63,633 nucleotides of DNA from Bacteroidales bacterium UBA1715 (GTDB lineage: Bacteria > Bacteroidota > Bacteroidia > Bacteroidales > UBA1715). The stretch spans positions 1 through 63,633 of the forward strand of contig DCIX01000007.1 of the NCBI GenBank assembly GCA_002317135.1, written 5' to 3'. The notes beneath the pieces were generated by a model. That model worked only from the letters and a program-made list of their open reading frames with translations. It had not been told where the DNA came from and searched no databases. Numbering within the stretch: the first letter of the stretch is position 1; the number at the start of each line of letters is the position of its first letter. The translations under genes and the position numbers were made by a program. This document shows positions 53,344 through 63,370 of the stretch, piece after piece.

Positions 53344-54411
53344 TTAAATAGATTGTTCAAATTTCTTCATGCAGTCAATCAATGCTTGTACGCTTTCGAT
53401 TGGAAGTGCATTGTAGCAAGATGCTCTGAAACCACCAACAGAACGGTGACCTTTAACACCAACCATGCCGTTTTCTTGAGCGAATTTCAAGAAGTCTGCT
53501 TCTTTTTCTTTGTATTCTTCTTTCATTACGAAGCAAATGTTCATTCTTGAACGGTCTTCTTCTTTCGCTGTTCCAACGAAAATCTTACTGCTGTCGATTG
53601 CATCGTATAGCAAGTTTGCTTTTTCGATGTTTTTCTTTTCCATTGCAGCAACACCACCGTTTGCTTTCAAATAACGCAAGTTCAATAATGCTGTGTAAAT
53701 TGGCAATACTGGAGGTGTATTGAACATTGAACCGCCATCGATGTGAGTACGGTAATCCAACATTGTTGGAATTGGACGAGTTACTTTACCAAGTAATTCA
53801 TTTTTGATGATTACGAATGTAACACCTGCTGGAGCCAAGTTCTTTTGTGCACCACCATAGATTACACCATATTTTGAAACATCGATTGGACGAGAGAAAA
53901 TGTCTGATGACATATCTGCAAACAATGGAACAGGAGAATCGATATCTTTCAATATTTCTGTTCCGTAGATAGTGTTGTTTGTTGTGATATGGAAATAATC
54001 AGCATCTGTTGGGATTGTGTAGTTCTTTGGAATGAATGTGTAGTTTGCATCTGCAGAAGAAGCAACTTCAACAACATCACCGAACAATTTAGCTTCTTTC
54101 ATTGCTTTCTTTGCCCACACACCTGTGTTCAAATAAGCAGCTTTCTTTTCCAAGAAGTTATATGGAATCATACAGAATTCCAAACTTGCACCACCGCCAA
54201 GGAAGATTACGGAGTATCCTTCTGGAATGTCCAATAATTCTTTGAATAACGAGACTGCCTCATCAACTACTGGTTGGAAGTTTTTAGCTCTGTGGCTAAT
54301 CTCTAAAATTGAAAGTCCATCATTTTGAAAGTCAAGAACAGCCTTTGCTGTTTCTTCAATGACCTCGCGTGGCAAAATGGACGGTCCTGCATTGAAATTA
54401 TGTTTCTTCAT
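53344..54411 (-). CDS. serC: Phosphoserine aminotransferase
   Basis: SerC is a PLP enzyme that converts phosphohydroxypyruvate and glutamate to phosphoserine. The 355-residue protein starts at 54411 (MKKHNFNAGPSILPREVIEE). An upstream in-frame ATG at 54489 adds a tail that no family member has. Family features are the NAGPS start, FLGGGASLEFCMIPYNF, and the PLP lysine in VIYGGAQKNLAPAGVTFVI. The C-terminus (HRSVGGFRASCYNALPIES) is typical. serA follows after a hairpin. Confidence 0.97.
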   Translation of the reverse strand: MKKHNFNAGPSILPREVIEETAKAVLDFQNDGLSILEISHRAKNFQPVVDEAVSLFKELLDIPEGYSVIFLGGGASLEFCMIPYNFLEKKAAYLNTGVWAKKAMKEAKLFGDVVEVASSADANYTFIPKNYTIPTDADYFHITTNNTIYGTEILKDIDSPVPLFADMSSDIFSRPIDVSKYGVIYGGAQKNLAPAGVTFVIIKNELLGKVTRPIPTMLDYRTHIDGGSMFNTPPVLPIYTALLNLRYLKANGGVAAMEKKNIEKANLLYDAIDSSKIFVGTAKEEDRSRMNICFVMKEEYKEKEADFLKFAQENGMVGVKGHRSVGGFRASCYNALPIESVQALIDCMKKFEQSI

Positions 54412-54540
54412 TGTAAATTTTATTTTTGTGTCGCAAATTTGCAAAATAATCTTCAAATTTTGAAAGCATTTATCGCTTTCTTTTAACAAATTTTGAAAAA
54501 AATATTAACTATTGTTATTTTTTTGATTTGTATGTAAATA

Positions 54541-54570
54541 AAAAAGGTTGTCCAAAAGAACAACCTTTTA
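54541..54570 (-). terminator. Terminator after lon
   Basis: AAAAGGTTGT pairs with ACAACCTTTT across 54541-54569, with a T-rich tail on the minus strand. It lies directly behind the lon stop codon. Confidence 0.85.
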
Positions 54571-54574
54571 TCAT

Positions 54575-57010
54575 TTAGAATTCAGATTTCTCGTCTAATA
54601 AAGCATATTTCAACACTTCTGAAACTTCGTTTACATATTTAAATGTGACGCCTTTGAGATACTTCTCGCCTATCTCTTCTATATCTTTTTGATTCTGTGA
54701 AGAAAGAATTATTTCCTTTATGCCTGCTCGTTTGGCGGCTAATATTTTTTCTTTTATGCCTCCTACTGGCAAGACCTTTCCACGCAATGTAATTTCACCT
54801 GTCATTGCAATTGCTTTACGAACTTTACGATGCGTTAATGCACTGGCAATAGATGTAGCCATTGTTATACCAGCCGAAGGTCCATCTTTTGGAATCGCAC
54901 CTTCTGGCACATGCAAATGAACATTTACGGAATCAAAATCAAATTCATTCAAGCCTATCTTATCGGCATGGGCTTTTATGTATTCCATAGCAATTGTGGC
55001 TGATTCTTTCATAACATTCCCAAGATTTCCTGTTAATGTTAGTCCGCCTTTGCCTTTGCTATAACTTGTTTCAATATACAATATCTCTCCACCAACAGCT
55101 GTCCACGCTAAACCTGTAACAACTCCGGCAAAATCGTTACCTTCGTAAATATCAGATGAGAAATCTGGTTTTCCTAAAATTGATTTTATATCCGCAATAG
55201 AAACCGTTTGCGAAAAATCCTCGCCTTTTACAACTTTTTGTGCGTATGCACGGGCTATTTCAGCAATCTTCTTATCTAAACCACGAACACCTGATTCTCT
55301 TGTATGATTTACAATAATATATTCTATTGTTTTTGATGCAAGTTTTAAATCTGTAGCCTTCATACCAACATTTTGTAGTTGCGTTGGTATTAAATGACGT
55401 TTTGCAATCTCGATTTTTTCTTCAACAATATATCCAGAAATGTCTATCATTTCCATTCTATCACGCAATGCCGGACTAATCGATTCAATATTGTTTGCTG
55501 TTGCAATAAACATCACCTTCGACAAGTCAAAATCTAATTCCAAATAGTTGTCATAGAATGTATTGTTTTGTTCTGGATCCAAAACTTCCAATAAGGCTGA
55601 CTCTGGATCTCCATGCACATCTTTTCCAACTTTGTCGACTTCATCAAGTACAAAGACAGGATTTGCAGTCTTGACCTTTTTAAGGTTTTGAATAATTCTA
55701 CCTGGCATAGAACCAATGTATGTCTTTCTATGTCCACGAATTTCTGATTCATCATGTAAGCCACCCAAAGACATTCTACAATATTTTCTATTCAATGCTT
55801 TGGCTATAGATTTCCCTAACGATGTTTTACCAACACCTGGAGCACCATACAAACATAGGATTGGAGATTTCATGTCTCCTTTCAATTTTAATACTGCCAA
55901 GTGTTCCAAGATGCGTTTTTTAACCTTATCAAGTCCGTAATGATCTTGGTTCAAAATTTTTTCTGCACGAACTAAATCAAAATTGTCTTCGCTATACTCA
56001 TTCCAAGGCAAATCCAACAAAGTCTGTACATAACTATATTGTACACTATAATCAGGTGAATGCGTACCTATGCGCGAAAGTTTCACCAATTCTTTTTCAA
56101 ACTGAGCAGCAACGTCTTCCGACCATTTTTTTGTTTTTGCCTGTTCACGGAATTTATCCATTTCTTCTTCAACAGACTCCTCGCCTAATTCAGACTGAAT
56201 TTGCTTGATTTGCTGATGTAAGAAGAAATCACGTTGTTGCTGGTCAATATCCTGACGAGTCTTGTTGAGAATGTCATTCTTAATCTCCAATATTTGTGCT
56301 TGTTGCGACAATTCTTTCATAAGAAGAATTGCTCGTGACTTTAAGTCATTACATTCCAACAACACAATTTTCTTATCCAACGGCATGTCTACATTTGAAG
56401 ACATGAAATTGATAATGAATTTTGGATTAGAAATATTTTTTATTGCAAATATTGACTCTTTTGGAACTTGAGAAGACATTTTCAAGACCTTTAACGAAAG
56501 GTCTTTTAAAGAAGAAATAATAGCCTCAAATTCCTTATCTACAGGTAATGTAATTTCATCTCTTGCAATTACATTACACATCATATATGGTTCATGTTGA
56601 ACCTGATCCATAATTGCAATGCGTGACAATCCTTGCAGAATAACCATAGTATTTCCGTCCGGCATTTCTAAAATCTTAAGAATTTGAGCAGCCGTACCTG
56701 TTGCGTACAAATCACCAATTACAGGTTTTTCTATACCCGCATTTTTTTGTGTTGCAACACCTATGATTTTCTCTTTTTTATTGTAATCACGAATCAATCT
56801 GATAGATTGCACACGACCAACAGTTATTGGCATAACAACCCCAGGGAACAAAATCGCATTCTTAAGCGGTAAAATTGGCAGAACTTCTGGAACTTCTACT
56901 TTACTTGGTGACATAACATCTTCGTCCGTCACAATAGGGATTATTTCAGCATTTGCCTCGATTGAGTCAAACAATATATCAGATAAATTCTTTTTGTTAA
57001 AATTTGCCAT
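54575..57010 (-). CDS. lon: ATP-dependent protease Lon
   Basis: Lon degrades misfolded and regulatory proteins in the cytoplasm. The 811-residue protein has an N-terminal substrate domain (LPILPLKNAILFPGVVMPIT), coiled coil, AAA+ module with Walker A GAPGVGKTSLGKS and Walker B FVLDEVDKVG, sensor region, and the protease domain. There DGPSAGITMATS carries the catalytic Ser and LLPVGGIKEK-like sequence (VLPVGGIKEKILAAKR) the Lys region. Length and order are normal for the family. A terminator follows. Confidence 0.98.
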   Translation of the reverse strand: MANFNKKNLSDILFDSIEANAEIIPIVTDEDVMSPSKVEVPEVLPILPLKNAILFPGVVMPITVGRVQSIRLIRDYNKKEKIIGVATQKNAGIEKPVIGDLYATGTAAQILKILEMPDGNTMVILQGLSRIAIMDQVQHEPYMMCNVIARDEITLPVDKEFEAIISSLKDLSLKVLKMSSQVPKESIFAIKNISNPKFIINFMSSNVDMPLDKKIVLLECNDLKSRAILLMKELSQQAQILEIKNDILNKTRQDIDQQQRDFFLHQQIKQIQSELGEESVEEEMDKFREQAKTKKWSEDVAAQFEKELVKLSRIGTHSPDYSVQYSYVQTLLDLPWNEYSEDNFDLVRAEKILNQDHYGLDKVKKRILEHLAVLKLKGDMKSPILCLYGAPGVGKTSLGKSIAKALNRKYCRMSLGGLHDESEIRGHRKTYIGSMPGRIIQNLKKVKTANPVFVLDEVDKVGKDVHGDPESALLEVLDPEQNNTFYDNYLELDFDLSKVMFIATANNIESISPALRDRMEMIDISGYIVEEKIEIAKRHLIPTQLQNVGMKATDLKLASKTIEYIIVNHTRESGVRGLDKKIAEIARAYAQKVVKGEDFSQTVSIADIKSILGKPDFSSDIYEGNDFAGVVTGLAWTAVGGEILYIETSYSKGKGGLTLTGNLGNVMKESATIAMEYIKAHADKIGLNEFDFDSVNVHLHVPEGAIPKDGPSAGITMATSIASALTHRKVRKAIAMTGEITLRGKVLPVGGIKEKILAAKRAGIKEIILSSQNQKDIEEIGEKYLKGVTFKYVNEVSEVLKYALLDEKSEF

Positions 57011-57079
57011 ACAGTCAAAATGTCAGTTTATGCTAGTTTTCTTTTCGAAAACCACATATTTCAAATGGTATGCCATTTA

Positions 57080-58258
57080 TTAAAATTGTCTATTTTGGCG
57101 TGTTTGCTCAAAAATTGTTGTCAAAATTGCAGTTTCAACTTCATCGAAATCCTTATGACGACGAGCATATACACGTTTAGCGGTTTCAATCGCTTTCGAC
57201 AATATATTTTCTTCTATGCCTTGTGAACCTCCTCTGGTGAAAGATGGTATGAAGTTTCGAGGGAATCCCGCACTATAAATATTTGCACAAACACCTACAA
57301 CTGTACCTGTGTTAAACATGGTATTTATGGCTGATTTTGAATGATCTCCCATCATTAAACCACAGAATTGTAAGCCTGTCTTCTCAAATTTTCCAGTAGC
57401 ATAATTCCAAATCTTCACTTCGGAATAATCGTTTTTCAAGTTGGAATTATTTGTGTCTGCACCTAAGTTGCACCACTCTCCTAATACTGCATTGCCAAGA
57501 TATCCATCGTGTCCTTTATTCGAGTAACCAATTATTACAGAGTTTTGCACTTCACCACCAACTTTTGAATGCGGACCGATCGTTGTTCCTTCATAGATTT
57601 TTGCAGACATTTTTACTACTGAATGTTCATTCATTGCAAATGGCGCACGAATCACAGCATTCTCCCAAACTTCTGCATCTTTACCAATATAAACCTTTCC
57701 AGCAGAAGCATTTATAATAGCAAAATCAACTTTTGCCCCCTCTTCAATAAATACATTCTCTGGACAATGCACACGGTTGGTTTCATTTATCGGTTGCGAT
57801 TTTCTTCCTGCTGTAACTAATTCAAAATCAGCATTAATTTCGTCCGGATTAAATTGGAAGATATTCCATAAATGTGCTAATTGTTTACAAGAACCTGTTG
57901 CCTGTATTTTTTCATATTTACCTGCATCTTCTTCCGATTGCATTTCTGCCGTATTGGTGGCAACCCACAATTCTCCCGCATATAAAGAAGTATTCTTTTT
58001 AAGTGAACAAACTTCGTTCACCAACTCTTTTGTCGGAATAATTGAGCTATTGATAAACACATTTTCGTCAGCTAATTGCAATGCATATTTCGCTTGCAGA
58101 TAGTCTTCTGTTTTAAACGAACATGTCGTTTGCAACATACGATTCCATTTTTCCGTAATGGTAAGTATTCCACAACGAATTTCCGAAATCGGACGAGTAA
58201 ATGTAAATGGTTTTAATGCTTCACGAACTTTAGTATCAAATAAAATGTAGTTTTTCAT
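57080..58258 (-). CDS. GlmU-like bifunctional UDP-GlcNAc biosynthesis enzyme (alternative form)
   Basis: The 392-residue protein has an N-terminal nucleotidyltransferase-like part (LFDTKVREALKPFTFTRPIS, replacing the usual GLGTRM loop) and a C-terminal left-handed beta-helix. The helix contains hexapeptide-type repeats such as GKVYIGKDAEVWENAVIRAP and VVKMSAKIYEGTTIGPHSKV. The pattern matches an alternative bacteroidal GlmU assigned to GlcNAc-1-phosphate acetylation and UDP-GlcNAc formation for peptidoglycan and LPS. It overlaps the DUF4139 gene by one base. Confidence 0.88.
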   Translation of the reverse strand: MKNYILFDTKVREALKPFTFTRPISEIRCGILTITEKWNRMLQTTCSFKTEDYLQAKYALQLADENVFINSSIIPTKELVNEVCSLKKNTSLYAGELWVATNTAEMQSEEDAGKYEKIQATGSCKQLAHLWNIFQFNPDEINADFELVTAGRKSQPINETNRVHCPENVFIEEGAKVDFAIINASAGKVYIGKDAEVWENAVIRAPFAMNEHSVVKMSAKIYEGTTIGPHSKVGGEVQNSVIIGYSNKGHDGYLGNAVLGEWCNLGADTNNSNLKNDYSEVKIWNYATGKFEKTGLQFCGLMMGDHSKSAINTMFNTGTVVGVCANIYSAGFPRNFIPSFTRGGSQGIEENILSKAIETAKRVYARRHKDFDEVETAILTTIFEQTRQNRQF

Positions 58259-59838
58259 TATTTCAAATTTAAAGAAACGGTCTTTGGATATGTCACTTGA
58301 TATCCTAATTTCAATGTTTTTAATTCTGCTGGTTTTAATTCAAACTTCCACTCCACAATGTTCAAATCGTTTATGGTAGCACCTTCGTAACTTTGATTTG
58401 AAACAGTTACGCTCGACATATTTGAAACTGGGATATTATCTTGAATTTCAATATTTACCGACTTCTGTTTGTTGTTTTTCACATGAATTGTCCATTCTAC
58501 CGTTTGCTTATAGTTTTTACCAACCGAAGCTTTTTTATTGTATTCATCTGACAATGTGCGATCTACGACAATACCATTGTCTTGTCCTAACGAGAATTGC
58601 AACGTATCTGTAGTTTGAGAAATATTCAAATACGATGTTCCAACATACTTGCCAGCTAAATACAACGTTGCATCACCAGACAAGAAATTATATTGAGCAA
58701 AATCTGTTGCCTTTGCCAACAAATAAGCGTGTTTATCTAACTTTGGTACACAACGATAGACATAACTTGCAGGTAAAGAATTTTGATTGATTGATACTGT
58801 TGCATCATTTTGAGAAGACTTCACACTAAATTTTTCTTGTATAGCAAACTCAATTGATGTCATTTGTGTATTAGTAGTAGTTTTTATGCTCGATGCTTTT
58901 TTCACCGGCATTTCTACCGCATCTTCAATTTCAGCAAAATCTTCATCTGCTACAGCAACAGCCATATTTGCTTTATATGTTTTCACACGAGACGAATAAA
59001 CATTATCACGCAACACCCATTTTGTTAATGTTGGAACTGTTCCGTTTAATGTAGGATTTCCAGTAGAAAGAGTTACATTCACATTATTCCAATCATAGCC
59101 AGATGTCTGATAAACTTTTGCCTTATATGTCACTTCCAAATCTTTATCAACATCAGCTACACGGACTTCATAATACGGTGTCCAAGATGCTGCGTAAATA
59201 AAATAAGCTAACTCTAAGCGTATTTTTTGTTCTTTTTTAGATGACACAGCAACAACGACCTCCCCTTTTTTCTGTGCTCGCTTATAAACAGAAAGTTCTG
59301 AATTAACTTGTGCCAACATATTTTTTACAATTGCAAGTTCTTTATCCGTTTCAAATATTTTTGTCTTTAGTTTCAATAATTCTGTCTGATAATACTTTAA
59401 AAACTTATCTAATTCTACAGTATTTAGATTCGAAGTTGTTCCCTTAATCTCTTTGTTTGCATCAAGCATCGTAATCGATTGGTTATAAACATCTTTCTCA
59501 TTTGAAAGATTAGTAGCTCTGTCTATAAGTTCCAGTTGTAGTTTTGTCAAACTATCAACCTTGTGTGTTTGTGCATTCGACAACTGAAAAGACACATTCA
59601 TTATTGTAAAATCACCAAAACCCGATACTTGAATAGATTCCTCGTTTACCATTGTCGGTAAATCAGATAATGTTACATAACTAACCCCCGAAGGGATGTT
59701 TGTAGATACCGAGCTTTCTATCGTCGCACCTTGTAAATACACGGTTACATCGGAAATTTTAGGAGAAACAGTAATATTTGCTGAAAATGCTTGGATTGCA
59801 ACTATTGCAAGAGCCAAAACCATTGATAGTTTTCTCAT
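58258..59838 (-). CDS. DUF4139 (mucoidy inhibitor MuiA-like) exported protein
   Basis: The 526-residue protein has a signal peptide (MRKLSMVLALAIVAIQAFS), an N-terminal domain with DVTVYLQGATIESSVSTNIP, a long coiled coil (about 90-190) and a C-terminal DUF4139 domain. That domain has LELAYFIYAASWTPYYEVRV, YDWNNVNVTLSTGNP, TATLYLAGKYVGT-like sequence and a closing beta domain. Family members are found in periplasm or surface, and the function is not settled. It overlaps the GlmU-like gene (TAATG). Confidence 0.87.
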   Translation of the reverse strand: MRKLSMVLALAIVAIQAFSANITVSPKISDVTVYLQGATIESSVSTNIPSGVSYVTLSDLPTMVNEESIQVSGFGDFTIMNVSFQLSNAQTHKVDSLTKLQLELIDRATNLSNEKDVYNQSITMLDANKEIKGTTSNLNTVELDKFLKYYQTELLKLKTKIFETDKELAIVKNMLAQVNSELSVYKRAQKKGEVVVAVSSKKEQKIRLELAYFIYAASWTPYYEVRVADVDKDLEVTYKAKVYQTSGYDWNNVNVTLSTGNPTLNGTVPTLTKWVLRDNVYSSRVKTYKANMAVAVADEDFAEIEDAVEMPVKKASSIKTTTNTQMTSIEFAIQEKFSVKSSQNDATVSINQNSLPASYVYRCVPKLDKHAYLLAKATDFAQYNFLSGDATLYLAGKYVGTSYLNISQTTDTLQFSLGQDNGIVVDRTLSDEYNKKASVGKNYKQTVEWTIHVKNNKQKSVNIEIQDNIPVSNMSSVTVSNQSYEGATINDLNIVEWKFELKPAELKTLKLGYQVTYPKTVSLNLK

Positions 59839-59887
59839 AAGCCTTATGTTTTTTTAGAAAGATAGACGTTAAATTACGCCAACAGAA

Positions 59888-60580
59888 TTAGTTTTTCTTT
59901 TTGCCAAAAGTCCAGCCAAATGACATTTCAAAGTTTGGAGAGAAATAAAATTCACTGTTTCGAGAACCAACACCAACACCTAATTCCATTTCCGCAGTCA
60001 ATCCACCAGCAATACAACCCTTTCCAAATACAGAAATACCAGCCAAATGTTCTATTTGACCAACTTTTTCATACACTTTTCCATCTTCAACAATGTAATT
60101 GTCATCATTGTTATAGGCGGCTTTTTCTTCTGCCGTTTTTCCAGATAAATCAACAGCATCTTTTGCTGTGTAATTCCAATATTTATATGACACACTCAAG
60201 CCATATTGAAGCATACAAGCATCTTGTGCTTTCGGGAAATAATATCGTGGATTAACAATTGCATAAATACCACCAGGAACACAGGTTTGTTGAGCTTCGT
60301 TAAATAAAATCCTTGTACCTAAAACTGTACCTGCACCTACACGAACAGACATTGCTGGGAAAAGCTGTAACTCATAGTTTAAGTTTGCCGTACCTGTTGC
60401 AAACTGCAACACATTTGTAGAAATAAAATGTCTACATTCCGAAAGACAAACTGTTTGAGTTATCTCAGTCGTATCAATTTCATAACCATCAATATCTGTT
60501 GGATAACTTTGAGAAAATGAATTTACATATAACAATGTAGCACAAGAAGTTGCTAATAGTAATCTAAACAAATTCTTCAT
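59888..60580 (-). CDS. Putative outer-membrane protein
   Basis: The 230-residue protein starts at 60580 with MKNLFRLLLATSCATLLYVN as signal peptide; upstream codons from 60646 lack a signal. It has a Cys-containing stretch (TVCLSECRHF), then beta strands such as LNYELQLFPAMSVRVGAGTV and AEMELGVGVGSRNSEFYFSP. It ends FEMSFGWTFGKKKN, which suits an outer-membrane barrel with a short basic tail. No family is recognised. Confidence 0.75.
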   Translation of the reverse strand: MKNLFRLLLATSCATLLYVNSFSQSYPTDIDGYEIDTTEITQTVCLSECRHFISTNVLQFATGTANLNYELQLFPAMSVRVGAGTVLGTRILFNEAQQTCVPGGIYAIVNPRYYFPKAQDACMLQYGLSVSYKYWNYTAKDAVDLSGKTAEEKAAYNNDDNYIVEDGKVYEKVGQIEHLAGISVFGKGCIAGGLTAEMELGVGVGSRNSEFYFSPNFEMSFGWTFGKKKN

Positions 60581-60660
60581 ATCTATTCTTTTTATTAAAT
60601 CGTATAAGTTAGACAAATCTTTCTTGTCATTTGTTACAAACAACATACCAAAGTTTGCAA

Positions 60661-62193
60661 CTATTTTTTCTTCTTTTTGTTTGTTCTAAACACATCAGCA
60701 GGATCAACAGGACGAATATCATCGTACCAATTAAAATCGTCAATCTTTTCTAATTTCTTAGGAAATTGACTTACCGGACTGAATGTACCTTCTGGTTTAT
60801 TTTTGAACACAATTTGATCAATCTTACCATTCTTTAAATACGCAGAAATATCACTACATATTGCCCGATTCACTCCTACTATTTCGTCATCGTCTTTCAA
60901 ATAATACAATGTTTCTCCATTTTGAAACAAATCAACACGATACAATTCATTATTTTTCACATATCCAACCAATGATTTTCCTTTCATTTGATTGAATTTG
61001 TCCTTTCCACATTGTGCCACAACAAACGCATCCGACTGAATCAAAAGCTTCTCTATACTTTGATTGTTTTTTCCTAATTTTATACGAATATCAAAACCTG
61101 TCATTTGGTTTTCTTCAGACCAAATTATCGGTTCTGTGCACAAATAAATCATTGAATCTAAGGAATTGTATATCAACGAATCACAAACGCCTTGCAAATC
61201 CTCTTTATAGAAACGAACCTTATGATATGCCTTTACTGTTTGATATGTAATAGAATCTTGTAATGTTGAATCTGTATTTGCAATTGTATACTGATTAAAA
61301 TAAATGCTGTCGGCATGTAAGAACAATGAATCAGAACCAAAATCCTTCACTGCCATTACGCTATCAGTCACAAAAACAGACTGTTTCTTACCTTGATAAA
61401 AGCCATATTGCGAATACAATGTAAGTTTTTCTGCAGTATCAACAATCATTGCATTTTTGCGAATTGTACCCTCATCTTTTTTACGATCATAAAACATATC
61501 ATCCCCATAAACAAAACGCGAACCACTAGTCAAATAGGAATTCTGATATAGTTGAGCTTGGTCAGATTTTGTATTATACCAGCCATTTTTGGTAAAAATC
61601 TTATTGTTCTGACTCGTAATTGTCGTAGAACCAACGAAATACGCAACATTATTTCCAGTTTTGTATTTCAAAGTATCGGTATTCATCACATAGTTGGCAT
61701 TTGTCAAAATGACATTGTTTTTAAAGAACAACATTCGTTCATTCACATAATAGCGGCCAACTTCACTAGTCAAAATATTGGTTTCATCAACAATTTTTCC
61801 TCCATTTTGATAATAGCCCATATTTTGCGACAAGTCATAATCCAAAAAATGTGTCGTTAGATTCATTTTTCCGTGTACCATACGAATATTACCACGCATA
61901 CTTGCCATATTCGACGAACTCGAATAATACAATGTATCGCCATACACTGTCACATCTTTATTAACGATTCTCACATTACCGTATGCTTCGAATCGATTAT
62001 CTGCGGAATACGACAATGCACTATCACAATACATACAAACATCATTGTGCTGGAACATAACATTTCCATACAGGCGACGCACTTCTCTATCCCCTTTCAT
62101 AACATCCGTACGTTTGATTTCTACCTTTGTTTTTTGTGCAAAAACAGACAAAGTAGAACACACAAGTACAAACAGATATAGGATACGTTTCAT
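60661..62193 (-). CDS. OstA-like (LptA/LptD-related) envelope protein
   Basis: The 510-residue protein has a signal peptide (MKRILYLFVLVCSTLSVFA) and an OstA-like beta-jellyroll core. The core has RRLYGNVMFQHNDVCMYCDS, RFEAYGNVRIVNKDVTVYGD and MASMRGNIRMVHGKMNL repeating the pattern that binds lipid A in LPS transport proteins. Known Bacteroidota members are named OstA-like; the precise step is inferred. The start overlaps the moxR stop by one base. Confidence 0.88.
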   Translation of the reverse strand: MKRILYLFVLVCSTLSVFAQKTKVEIKRTDVMKGDREVRRLYGNVMFQHNDVCMYCDSALSYSADNRFEAYGNVRIVNKDVTVYGDTLYYSSSSNMASMRGNIRMVHGKMNLTTHFLDYDLSQNMGYYQNGGKIVDETNILTSEVGRYYVNERMLFFKNNVILTNANYVMNTDTLKYKTGNNVAYFVGSTTITSQNNKIFTKNGWYNTKSDQAQLYQNSYLTSGSRFVYGDDMFYDRKKDEGTIRKNAMIVDTAEKLTLYSQYGFYQGKKQSVFVTDSVMAVKDFGSDSLFLHADSIYFNQYTIANTDSTLQDSITYQTVKAYHKVRFYKEDLQGVCDSLIYNSLDSMIYLCTEPIIWSEENQMTGFDIRIKLGKNNQSIEKLLIQSDAFVVAQCGKDKFNQMKGKSLVGYVKNNELYRVDLFQNGETLYYLKDDDEIVGVNRAICSDISAYLKNGKIDQIVFKNKPEGTFSPVSQFPKKLEKIDDFNWYDDIRPVDPADVFRTNKKKKK

Positions 62194-63158
62194 TATTCCA
62201 CTATAAGTTTATGTATGATATCATCCACGCTAATTCCTTCCGCCTCAGCCTTGTAATTTTTAACAATACGATGGCGAAGAATTGGCAACGCAACCGCTTT
62301 TACATCTTCCACATCTGGAGAATATTTCCCGTGAATGGCAGCATGTGCCTTTGCTCCCACAATCAAATATTGCGAAGCACGAGGACCTGCTCCCCAAGAC
62401 AAATATTCCTTTGCGTATGAGCTAGTCGTTTTTTCCTTTCTTGTTTTTGTAACCAATTCAACAGCAAATCGTATAACAGAATCATTTACAGGCATTTTCC
62501 GTATCACTTGCTGATATGCGATTATATCTTCGGCAGATATTACAGATGATACTTCGCACACATTTGCACCAGTTGTAGCCCTCACAATTGCAATCTCTTC
62601 CTCGACAGAAGGATAATCAAGAGTTACATTAAACATAAATCGGTCCAACTGAGCTTCAGGAAGCGGATAAGTACCTTCTTGTTCTATTGGATTTTGAGTT
62701 GCAAGAACAAAAAACGGAGCATCCAACGCATATCGTTTTCCGGCAGCTGTAACCGCATATTCTTGCATAGCCTCAAGAAGAGCAGCTTGCGTTTTAGGCG
62801 GAGTACGGTTTATTTCATCTGCCAACAAAAAATTCGTAAACAATGGTCCTGGAATAAATTGAAATTGACGTTCGCTATTCAATATTTCAGAACCTATAAT
62901 GTCACTTGGCATCAAATCAGGCGTGAATTGAATTCTATTATTCTTCAAACCAAGAACTTGCGCCATTGTAGTCACAAGTAATGTTTTAGCTAAACCTGGC
63001 ACACCAACAAGTAAACAATGTCCTTTACTAAAAATCGATAACAAAACATCATCAATTATAGCATCTTGTCCAATTACCCTTTTATGGATTTCCTGTTTTA
63101 AGGATGCGAACACATCTTTCAGGGAATCTATTGCTTCAACATCGTCTGTAAATTTCAT
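62193..63158 (-). CDS. MoxR-family AAA+ ATPase
   Basis: The 321-residue protein is a chaperone-like ATPase. Walker A-like GVPGLAKTLLVTTMA and Walker B FLLADEINRTPPKTQAAL are clear, as are the sensor motifs QNPIEQEGTYPLPEAQLDR and the lid region. MoxR proteins usually act with von Willebrand factor A proteins to activate metal enzymes or secretion, but no such gene is in view. It overlaps the OstA-like gene by one base. Confidence 0.93.
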   Translation of the reverse strand: MKFTDDVEAIDSLKDVFASLKQEIHKRVIGQDAIIDDVLLSIFSKGHCLLVGVPGLAKTLLVTTMAQVLGLKNNRIQFTPDLMPSDIIGSEILNSERQFQFIPGPLFTNFLLADEINRTPPKTQAALLEAMQEYAVTAAGKRYALDAPFFVLATQNPIEQEGTYPLPEAQLDRFMFNVTLDYPSVEEEIAIVRATTGANVCEVSSVISAEDIIAYQQVIRKMPVNDSVIRFAVELVTKTRKEKTTSSYAKEYLSWGAGPRASQYLIVGAKAHAAIHGKYSPDVEDVKAVALPILRHRIVKNYKAEAEGISVDDIIHKLIVE

Positions 63159-63179
63159 TGTAAATTCGAACTAACAATG

Positions 63180-63187
63180 CAAAAGTA
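63180..63187 (-). promoter_or_regulatory. Putative -7 box of the moxR operon
   Basis: The minus strand reads TACTTTTG, a TAnnTTTG match 21 bases before the moxR start. No TTG is found at normal spacing. Confidence 0.45.
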
Positions 63188-63328
63188 GGCAGAAAAAATC
63201 ACATCTCCTATTTTCAAGTCAGATACATATTAACATTAAATGAAACACAAACAGATATATTCTGTCAGAAATTCGCTGAAAATCATAAACAAAAACACGA
63301 CACACAACAAATAAATAGAAAAATTGTG

Positions 63329-63336
63329 TATATTTG
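63329..63336 (+). promoter_or_regulatory. Putative -7 box of mdh
   Basis: TATATTTG matches TAnnTTTG, 34 bases before the mdh ATG. The upstream TTG element is not clear. Confidence 0.5.
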
Positions 63337-63370
63337 TTCATTAAATAATGATTAACTAAATTTTAAGTAT

